A stretch of DNA of 11,218 nucleotides, taken from NCBI GenBank assembly GCA_012797215.1, contig JAAZPN010000339.1, forward strand, positions 1 through 11,218. The letters are read 5' to 3'. A program made the position numbers and the translations under genes. This document shows positions 1 through 6,204 of this stretch, in pieces. Each line of letters opens with the position of its first letter. The stretch's first letter is position 1. The notes beneath the pieces are model-generated. The model searched no databases. It worked only from the letters and a program-made list of their open reading frames with translations, and had not been told where the DNA came from. The DNA is from Chloroflexota bacterium (GTDB lineage: Bacteria; Chloroflexota; Anaerolineae; Anaerolineales; Anaerolineaceae).

Positions 1-57
1 ACTGATCTCGGCGTAAATTTCCCGCAGTTTTGCTAGTTTTGCTTCGGTGCTTGCCAT
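1..57 (-). CDS. Partial gene, N-terminus only; possibly an M32-family carboxypeptidase
   Basis: Only the first 19 codons are in the window; they read MASTEAKLAKLREIYAEIS and run off the left edge. The ATG lies one base after the TAA of the upstream dehydrogenase gene, and a purine-rich GGAAG stands about ten bases before it, inside the end of that gene, so the two are probably co-transcribed and translationally coupled. The charged, helix-forming opening resembles the start of M32 metallocarboxypeptidases (thermostable carboxypeptidase 1), whose HExxH zinc motif would lie far outside the window. Nineteen residues cannot establish the family. That a gene starts here is fairly secure; its identity is a guess. 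Confidence 0.55.
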   Translation of the reverse strand, partial: MASTEAKLAKLREIYAEIS

Positions 58-58
58 C

Positions 59-997
59 TTAACAAATCTTCCAGCGCAGGGGCAGTCCGTTCAATGCGTT
101 CAAAACTTCACTCGAAATGTCTTCGGTAGCCCGCAGTTGCGCTTCGGCAGTCTGCGCGCCAATGTGGGGGCTGGCAATTACTTTTGGATGTTTGATTAAA
201 TCAAAGCTCACCGGTGGTTCTTTTTCGTAAACATCAAGCGCCGCGCCGCGTACTTTACCGCTCTCCAGGGCGTGCAAGAGGGCTTCCTCATCGATAATGC
301 CGCCGCGCGCAGCGTCCACAATAAGAACGCCGTCCTTCATCTTCGCGAAGCAATCCGCGTTGAATTGATGCCTGTTCTGATCAGTGAGTGGGGTATGGAT
401 GGTAATTACATCCGCTCTTTGCAGCAGGCCTTCAAGACTGACAGCTTCCACGCCGCGTTCGTGCATATACATCGCATCGCGGAAAGGATCGTAAGCGAGC
501 ACCTTCATGCCCAACGCCACCGCGTAGCGGCTGACGACCTGGCCAATATTGCCAAAGCCTACCACACCCAGCGTTTTGCCAAAGAGTTCGATTCCGTTGA
601 AATCCTTCTTAAGCCACTGTCCGGCTTTCAGGCTTGCATCCGCGCGTGGGAGTTCGCGAACGAGCGCAAACATCATTCCCACCGCCAATTCCGCCACCGC
701 GAGCGTAGTTGCCACAGCCGCGTTCACGACGGTCACCTGATGCGCTTTGGCTGCGTTCAAATCAATGTTGTCAACGCCGACGCCCATCCGCCCGATTACT
801 TTCAGGTTCTTTGCCGCCTCAATCACTTCCGCAGTCATTTTTGTGCGTCCGCGGATGATGATGGCGTCATAATCGGGGATAATCTGAAGCAGTTCATCTG
901 CTTCAATGCCCTTTTTGTCATCCGCAGTGTCATTCCTGGTGAGAATTGCTTTTCCGTTGCTTTCCAGCCCATCAGTAATCAATACTTTCCATGCCAT
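59..997 (-). CDS. D-isomer-specific 2-hydroxyacid dehydrogenase, phosphoglycerate dehydrogenase type, no ACT domain
   Basis: This is an NAD-dependent cytosolic D-2-hydroxyacid dehydrogenase of 312 residues. The Rossmann motif G-x-G-x-x-G is at residues 147-152 (GFGNIG), followed by the NAD-ribose acidic residue D170. The catalytic triad is R231 (in DAARGG), E260 (in YEKEPP) and H278 (in SPHIGAQ). The segment GRMGVGVDNIDL (69-80) is typical of 3-phosphoglycerate dehydrogenases, so oxidation of 3-phosphoglycerate in serine synthesis is the leading role; other 2-hydroxyacids are possible. The protein stops right after the substrate domain closes and lacks the C-terminal ACT (and ASB) regulatory domains of longer SerA forms, which suggests no serine feedback through ACT. 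The ATG has a strong AGGAG six bases upstream (1004-1008). It follows selB after a 37-base gap and abuts the next gene by one base. Confidence 0.9.
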   Translation of the reverse strand: MAWKVLITDGLESNGKAILTRNDTADDKKGIEADELLQIIPDYDAIIIRGRTKMTAEVIEAAKNLKVIGRMGVGVDNIDLNAAKAHQVTVVNAAVATTLAVAELAVGMMFALVRELPRADASLKAGQWLKKDFNGIELFGKTLGVVGFGNIGQVVSRYAVALGMKVLAYDPFRDAMYMHERGVEAVSLEGLLQRADVITIHTPLTDQNRHQFNADCFAKMKDGVLIVDAARGGIIDEEALLHALESGKVRGAALDVYEKEPPVSFDLIKHPKVIASPHIGAQTAEAQLRATEDISSEVLNALNGLPLRWKIC

Positions 998-1034
998 AGT
1001 TCTCTCCTATTAGTGGTTGGTTTGATCTGTATTG

Positions 1035-2930
1035 TTATTGTACCTGTTTTAACACCCGAATATCTCCTTTTCGGAGGGTAACGCCTTTATCGTCCAGAAA
1101 CTCCAGGAACGCAGCTGCGTACTTTCGGCTGGTTCCAAAGTGGTCGCGGAATTCAGCCAAGGTCAGGCTGCCGTGCGCGTCCAAGTGCGTTCTAACCCAG
1201 GAAGTCATTTCGTCAAAGGCGTGCGCAGTAAACTGGACTTGCGCTGAAGTTTGTATCAGGTCGCCTGTCGCTACCAGGGCTTCCAGTATATTGGGACCGA
1301 CAAGCGCGACGGCTTCCGCGGCATCCGGCGGTGAGTAGGGATGTTCGTTGAAGCGCTGGAGCAAGTCGGTTATTAGCGCGCGTTGGTCGGGGCTGAATTG
1401 AATTTGGTGACTTGCCAGTGAAGTAAGCGCACCCCGAACATGCACTTCCTGCCCGGCGTTTAGTTTATCGAGCGCAGCTTCAAAAAGCAGCGGCGGCATC
1501 TTTAGCGCTGCTCGCAGGGCTTCGCGCGTCATTCCTGGTTTAAGTGGATTACCCGCATGAAAATCAGATAAAGTCTTAAGCATGTTTTCGCGCACCTGCT
1601 GCCAGGCTTCGCGTTCAATTAATAAATTGCGTCCGGCGTCTTTACCTGGTTGAAGCACAATGATGCTGCCGTCGGCTATCAAGCGGTCGCAAAGGTCTAA
1701 ACCGGTTTGCTTTTCCAGGCCTGCCTTGCTTATCGCAAGCTCAGCATAAGTGGCCCCAAGCGCTTTCAGACTTTGCACGAGCACTTCAGTTTCGCTGCCA
1801 GAAAGCAGCCCATCCAGGTTTTGCAGCACAGCTGCGTTGAAGCGTTTGTAAAGGCGCGTGGGATGCGGCTCCAGTACGATGCCACCACCTAAGGTCTCAG
1901 CTGGGGAGGGCAGACGGATGATAAATCTATCCCCGCGGGCAGCCACAACAGGCTTGTCAAGTTTAATTTGAAGGAAAGCCTGCTCGCCGGGCTTCAGGAT
2001 TTCTTTTCCCAAAAGACGCAAATGACCGGCAGTTTCGGCTGAACCTATGAAGATTTTTACTTGCGTGTTGTGCCGCAGGTCAGAAGGCAAATCAGAGAGG
2101 TATTTGAAGTGCGCGTCCAGCAAGGTGGTTGGTGTGTATGCGCCGGGCTTCGTGATAACGCAGCCGCGAACAAGCTGGTTTTTATCAATTCCAACCAGGT
2201 TGACGGCTGCGCGCGAGCCGGGACCGACCCTTTGCAGCTTCTGGTTATGGTTTTGCAGGCCTCTGATGCGGCCATTTAAAGCTTCGGGCAGGCTGACGAC
2301 TTCGTCTCCCACCGCAAAACTGCCGTCCAACAGCGTTCCCGTTACGACGGTCCCGAAACCCGTGAGAGAAAAGACCCGGTCGATTGGCAGGCGCGGTCTA
2401 CCAAGGTCGGGCTTGGAAGCGGTGCTCTGAAGCAATTCCTGCAGCTTTTCCAGCAGCTCGGGGATTCCGCTGCCTGTACGCGCGGAGACTTTTATGATCG
2501 GCGCGGATTCGAGGCTGGTGCCATTTAATATTTCGCGCGTCTCTAGTTCTACCAATTCCAGCCACTCTGGGTCAGAAATCAGGTCAAGCTTGGTCAGAAC
2601 CACCAGTCCTCTGGTGATGTGCAGCAGGTCTAGAATAGCGAGGTGTTCCCGCGTTTGGGCAGAAACGCCTTCGTCAGCCGCGACAATGAGCAAAACCGCA
2701 TCGATACCCCCAATGCCAGCCAGCATGTTGCCGATGAAATCGCGGTGCCCGGGCACGTCAATCACCCCCACTTTTTCCCCGTTGGGGAGCGTGAGGAAAG
2801 CAAATCCCAGGTCAATCGTCATTTCCCGCTCGCGCTCTTCTTTCAGACGGTCGGGATTGGTGCCTGTCAGGGCGGTAACTAAGGTTGATTTGCCGTGGTC
2901 AACGTGCCCGGCAGTCCCAATGATGTGCAC
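1035..2930 (-). CDS. selB: Selenocysteine-specific translation elongation factor SelB
   Basis: SelB is a GTPase that carries Sec-tRNA(Sec) to the ribosome at UGA codons followed by a SECIS hairpin. The 631-residue product has the translational GTPase signatures: P-loop GHVDHGKS (8-15), switch Thr38 in MTIDLGFA, DVPGH (58-62), TKLD (113-116) and SA (149-150). EF-Tu-like beta-barrel domains follow (about 170-365). The last quarter or more is the winged-helix region that sets SelB apart from EF-Tu; its final domain carries GTSRK (599-603) and a GVTLRKGDIRVL tail of the kind that binds SECIS RNA. The start is GTG, because MHIIGTAGHVDHGK fits the family N-terminus exactly; no good Shine-Dalgarno precedes it, so coupling to the upstream gene, which stops four bases earlier, is likely. 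No selA, selD or selC tRNA is in the window. Confidence 0.96.
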   Translation of the reverse strand: MHIIGTAGHVDHGKSTLVTALTGTNPDRLKEEREREMTIDLGFAFLTLPNGEKVGVIDVPGHRDFIGNMLAGIGGIDAVLLIVAADEGVSAQTREHLAILDLLHITRGLVVLTKLDLISDPEWLELVELETREILNGTSLESAPIIKVSARTGSGIPELLEKLQELLQSTASKPDLGRPRLPIDRVFSLTGFGTVVTGTLLDGSFAVGDEVVSLPEALNGRIRGLQNHNQKLQRVGPGSRAAVNLVGIDKNQLVRGCVITKPGAYTPTTLLDAHFKYLSDLPSDLRHNTQVKIFIGSAETAGHLRLLGKEILKPGEQAFLQIKLDKPVVAARGDRFIIRLPSPAETLGGGIVLEPHPTRLYKRFNAAVLQNLDGLLSGSETEVLVQSLKALGATYAELAISKAGLEKQTGLDLCDRLIADGSIIVLQPGKDAGRNLLIEREAWQQVRENMLKTLSDFHAGNPLKPGMTREALRAALKMPPLLFEAALDKLNAGQEVHVRGALTSLASHQIQFSPDQRALITDLLQRFNEHPYSPPDAAEAVALVGPNILEALVATGDLIQTSAQVQFTAHAFDEMTSWVRTHLDAHGSLTLAEFRDHFGTSRKYAAAFLEFLDDKGVTLRKGDIRVLKQVQ

Positions 2931-2934
2931 GGGA

Positions 2935-4128
2935 CTACTGGGCTTTCTTCTCCGCTAGCGGAGCAAAGCTCTGGATGGATTCCTGATAAGCGCCTAAAAC
3001 GGCTTGGATGTAACGGAAAGTTTCACGGGTGAGCTTCTCAAGGTCGTCGCGGGTTCGGACGGAAGCATCCTTCACCGTTTCCAGGTCCTCACGCGCGGCG
3101 GTGAGCTGCTGATTGATGATGCGCAGCTGCTCTTCCTGCCCAAGCAGGTAGTTAGTCCATCGTTTCAGGTCGTCTGCTTTAAAGGAATTCCATTCCTGTC
3201 GGAAACGTTCGTCATTTAAGCGCTGAATTTCGCTGATTTCGTTAATTCGTCGTTCAAAACGCGCGATGACATCCTCAGCGCCGCTGATGGATTTATCGAC
3301 GGCTTTTCTGGCGCTCTCCAGCTCTGTTAATTGGGTGTTAAGGTCAAGGTTAACTTTGTCGATGTCCGCAAAACGTTTTTCCCACTCGCGGAAAGTCTTG
3401 TCTTTGTCCAACAGCGCGTTATTGACTTTTTCGATGAAGACTGACTGCGCTTCCTTTCGGTCTTTCTCAAATGTTTGCAGCTCAGCTATTCGCAAGTCCA
3501 GGGTGCGGAAGGTGTCGCTGAACACATCAAAACGGCTGCGGGTCTCTTCCACGCGCTTGCGGTGGGCAACCAGTTCACCCTGGAAGTCGTTCAAACGCTT
3601 ATTCTCCTGGCGATAGTTTTCTTCCAACAAATGCAATGAGCGGCGGTATTCTTCGTCAAAGCGGCTCACCTCCTGGATTTTTAGCTTTATGTCTTCCAAC
3701 AATCTGGCAAGGCGGGCATCTTCTAGTTTATTGGTTTTAATATCATTCCGAATAGGTTCCAGTTGCTCGGAAAGTTGGTAAACCTCGGTTAGCGAACGTT
3801 TGGAGGCATCAATTTCAAGCTTAAGCCTTTTTATCGCCTCATTCAAGTTCATTTCAGCGCGTTCATTTACATCACGCACCTGTTTGGTCAGGTCGATATT
3901 CAGGCGCTCAATGCGGTTGTCATACTTATCCAGGCTGGCAAGCTGATTTTTTAGTCCGCCGATTTCCAGCTCTAATTCTTTCATCTGTTTCCGCAGGGCA
4001 ATATTTTCGCTCTCAAGCCCTGTCAGGCGGTTTTGGAGCGTTGCCAGATTAGTTTTATCATTGCGGCGCTCGTTATCCAGCCACTCTACTCTTTTTTCAA
4101 GTTGTTCAAAACTTGTGATTTCGTCCAT
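2935..4128 (-). CDS. Soluble coiled-coil protein of unknown function
   Basis: I do not recognise a named family. The 397-residue product is almost entirely predicted helix with heptad-like spacing of Leu/Ile among Glu, Lys, Arg, Asp and Gln, from about residue 5 to 385. It has no cysteine, no membrane segment, no signal peptide and no nucleotide-binding motif, so it is probably a cytoplasmic elongated oligomer or scaffold. Scattered Trp residues in REWEKRF, RQEWNSF and KRWTNY may mark breaks or packing points. The ATG has a modest AGGTGA about six bases upstream. It is the first gene after the 58-base gap with a TATAAT box, and it ends four bases before the selB GTG, so it likely heads the selB transcription unit. 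A link to selenoprotein synthesis is only contextual; coiled-coil composition also gives misleading matches to myosin- or SMC-like proteins. Confidence 0.85.
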   Translation of the reverse strand: MDEITSFEQLEKRVEWLDNERRNDKTNLATLQNRLTGLESENIALRKQMKELELEIGGLKNQLASLDKYDNRIERLNIDLTKQVRDVNERAEMNLNEAIKRLKLEIDASKRSLTEVYQLSEQLEPIRNDIKTNKLEDARLARLLEDIKLKIQEVSRFDEEYRRSLHLLEENYRQENKRLNDFQGELVAHRKRVEETRSRFDVFSDTFRTLDLRIAELQTFEKDRKEAQSVFIEKVNNALLDKDKTFREWEKRFADIDKVNLDLNTQLTELESARKAVDKSISGAEDVIARFERRINEISEIQRLNDERFRQEWNSFKADDLKRWTNYLLGQEEQLRIINQQLTAAREDLETVKDASVRTRDDLEKLTRETFRYIQAVLGAYQESIQSFAPLAEKKAQ

Positions 4129-4161
4129 TGGTCACCTGTTCGTCTTGGATTCTTGTGCTTG

Positions 4162-4167
4162 ATTATA
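4162..4167 (-). promoter_or_regulatory. Candidate sigma70-type -10 box (TATAAT)
   Basis: A perfect TATAAT on the minus strand lies in the 58-base gap between the last membrane gene and the coiled-coil gene. It would place a transcript start about 25 bases before that gene's ATG at 4128. The -35 position at 17-base spacing (4185-4190) reads ATAAGC and matches poorly, so this is either a weak or activator-dependent promoter or a chance match. If real, it would let the coiled-coil/selB/dehydrogenase block be transcribed separately from the genes to its right. Confidence 0.4.
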
Positions 4168-4186
4168 CCCATTTCCCGCTGCGGGC

Positions 4187-5605
4187 TTATGGGGTGGGAA
4201 CAAGCTGGGTAAAGGGGGTGAGTATTTCCAGGAAGCGCGGCAGCAAAAACTGCGTTGACGCGCCGAATGCCACCATCAGCAAAATCATACTGGCCATCAA
4301 GACGACAAAACCAGTTTTTTCCTTTTTTTGTTGGAAAACACTATCTTCAGATCTTTCCTGGGAAAAAACGCGGATAAGGCGGGCTGCATTGAGCAGCAGT
4401 CCAAGGCTTCCAGCGAAAACCCAGAGCAGCAAGCGTGGGTCAAGCTGGGCTGTCAGCAACCACAACATTTGCTTATGCGGGAATAGTGGCAGAAGCGGCA
4501 GGCCAAGCAAGCTAAATATCCCAATCAGAATCCCGCCCGTGACGATTGGTCGGGTTCGAAATAGCCCGGCCTGGTTTGTGTAAAGCAGAGCGTCGGGGCT
4601 TTGGTCTTGCACCAAAGCAGAAAGAGCAAGGCTGATGACCGCATAACTTAGTAAACGCGGAATAAAAAGCATTGCAAGGTAGTTGAGCCCGCCTGTGCGC
4701 GCTAAGCCAACAGCTAAGAGAGAATAGCCGGTTTCGTAAAGCACTAAATAGCCAAAGGATTTGCCAAGCTTGGTTTGAACCGCGGAAAGCAGCCCGGCAA
4801 CTGCAATCATAATTACTCCAATCCAGCGCAGACCGCTGAATATCATCGGCAGATTTCGCAACCAGGCATATTGATCCAAAAATTGAAGCAGAAATACAGA
4901 AAGCGCGGTTTGCAAAATCGCGAATAGAAAACTTAGCGCCCAGGGATGGCTCTTTTCGCTAATCATTGGGATCCAGGAATGGAACGGAAAAGCGCCAATC
5001 CACAACGCGAAACCAAAAAGAACCAGCATCGCCGAGCGCACAATCAACGGATTCGCGGAAGGCGCGGAGCCAATGCCGGCGAGCATCCAACCTGTCAGCA
5101 GTATTAAAGGGAGCGCCAGGGTCTGAAAAACCAGGTAGCGCAGCACTCCGCTTTCGGTTCGCATTCCGCGTGGCGAAAGCAGCGGCACGCTAAGAAGGGC
5201 AATCAACTCGATTAATACCGCGGCGTAAAGGAAGGGATTGACGGAGAGGGTTGCAATCCACAGCGCGCTGATTCCAAGCGAAAGGACATTAAACCAAAGG
5301 CTGGGGCGGAAAAGCACGCTTCCAAGATTCCAGAGAAAAGCAATACCATACAATAACGCGACCATTGTAAGCTGGCTGCCCATGATCTGGAGACTCCTGC
5401 CAAACAATTCCAATGAGCTCGCAATTTCCAGGCGTTGGTCGGGCAGGAGGAAACTGAGGTCGCGCGGAAAAAGAAGTGCCAGAACAGCAAGGATAAGGCT
5501 GATGGCGGAGGCAAGAATGCCCGAGAGGATGGGCTTTTTGCGCGTTGAAATTAGGAGCAGCGCGAGCCCAAGCGGGATGATAATCCAAATCAGCGGCGTA
5601 CTCAT
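4187..5605 (-). CDS. NuoN/MrpD-like antiporter-type membrane subunit, divergent
   Basis: This is a 472-residue very hydrophobic protein with about 13 membrane helices, of the proton-conducting transporter superfamily (complex I NuoL/M/N, Mrp antiporters, HyfB/D/F). Family marks by eye: the TM5 motif around E133 (LIELIALLS), the TM7 region with PFHSW (207-211), a TM9-10 region QTKLGKSFGY (277-286) like the usual Q-x-x-L-K-R-x-x-A-Y, and a TM12 motif GLPLLPLFPHK ending at K378. Aligned to NuoN, E133 and K378 are kept, but the TM7 lysine position is W202 and the TM8 lysine position is Q232. Proton conduction through the usual path is therefore doubtful. The ATG overlaps the previous gene's TGA as ATGA, showing translational coupling. 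It is the last gene of the trio; no NADH dehydrogenase, hydrogenase or cation/H+ antiporter partner genes lie nearby. Confidence 0.82.
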   Translation of the reverse strand: MSTPLIWIIIPLGLALLLISTRKKPILSGILASAISLILAVLALLFPRDLSFLLPDQRLEIASSLELFGRSLQIMGSQLTMVALLYGIAFLWNLGSVLFRPSLWFNVLSLGISALWIATLSVNPFLYAAVLIELIALLSVPLLSPRGMRTESGVLRYLVFQTLALPLILLTGWMLAGIGSAPSANPLIVRSAMLVLFGFALWIGAFPFHSWIPMISEKSHPWALSFLFAILQTALSVFLLQFLDQYAWLRNLPMIFSGLRWIGVIMIAVAGLLSAVQTKLGKSFGYLVLYETGYSLLAVGLARTGGLNYLAMLFIPRLLSYAVISLALSALVQDQSPDALLYTNQAGLFRTRPIVTGGILIGIFSLLGLPLLPLFPHKQMLWLLTAQLDPRLLLWVFAGSLGLLLNAARLIRVFSQERSEDSVFQQKKEKTGFVVLMASMILLMVAFGASTQFLLPRFLEILTPFTQLVPTP

Positions 5606-6204
5606 GGCTCCAAGAGCTCCGCGTCCTTAATCACAAAGAAAGCTCCTACCAACGCCAGTCCTAAATTAACCCCCGCGAAGAGCGCTTCGAGGAGAATTGA
5701 AAGCTCTAAGCTGGCATAAAGCAGTTCCACGCCCAAGAGGAAAGTAAGCAGCCCAATGATGACATAGAACGGTTCAGAAATCATGCTTGCCTGGAAAAGA
5801 CCCAATACCAGCAGGCTGAACGCGGCAAGCAAAAGCGGCAAAGCCGTCTGCGGGAAAACCTCGGACTGCAAACTTGGCAGAAAAGCCGCCAGGAAGAACG
5901 CCGCGAACAAACCGGCTAGCAATCTGAAGATTTCACCTGCGCTGAATTCTAACAAACCGCTCGCTTTGCGCAATTCTCCATCCGTGATGAGAGAAAGAAA
6001 AAGCGTAAGCGTCACCATCCAACCGACAAAGAGCTTGACCACCGCCAGACTGACGGGACGCACAGTGCATAGCAACACAAATACTGCCAGATATTGAATT
6101 GCCAGAGCAATCGCATTAACAATCCAGACGCGCCGCGTAAGATTGACACCTGCTGCCACAATCGCGAATATCGCTGGAATATACATCCACGGCGCGTTGG
6201 TCAC
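5602..6204 (-). CDS. Small membrane subunit, HyfE/NuoK-like
   Basis: This is a 200-residue protein with about six or seven membrane helices (roughly 7-21, 26-46, 52-71, 91-110, 120-138, 145-165, 168-191). Size and layout resemble HyfE-type subunits of group 4 hydrogenases, which carry a NuoK-like part. The last two helices hold E160, E167 and E173 in a hydrophobic setting, reminiscent of the buried glutamates NuoK uses for ion passage, and K57 sits within the third helix. I chose the GTG at 6204 because it overlaps the upstream gene's stop as GTGA and has a GGGGG ribosome-binding stretch seven bases before it. An ATG at 6186 (18 bases in) lacks such a site, and an ATG at 6261 would overlap the neighbour by 60 bases. 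Its stop overlaps the next gene's start (ATGA). Family assignment is by pattern and moderately sure only. Confidence 0.7.
   Translation of the reverse strand: MTNAPWMYIPAIFAIVAAGVNLTRRVWIVNAIALAIQYLAVFVLLCTVRPVSLAVVKLFVGWMVTLTLFLSLITDGELRKASGLLEFSAGEIFRLLAGLFAAFFLAAFLPSLQSEVFPQTALPLLLAAFSLLVLGLFQASMISEPFYVIIGLLTFLLGVELLYASLELSILLEALFAGVNLGLALVGAFFVIKDAELLEP

Noticed and set aside
272..1081. 269-residue plus-strand open frame opposite the dehydrogenase
   Set aside because: It runs antisense to a gene with intact catalytic motifs, its translation is rich in His, Arg and Cys without any domain pattern, and it has no convincing ribosome-binding site.
4171..4187. CCCGCAGCGGG palindrome just after the last membrane gene, as a terminator
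   Set aside because: The real stem is four pairs with a three-base loop and is followed by AAATGGG, with no U-run, so it does not look like a Rho-independent terminator.
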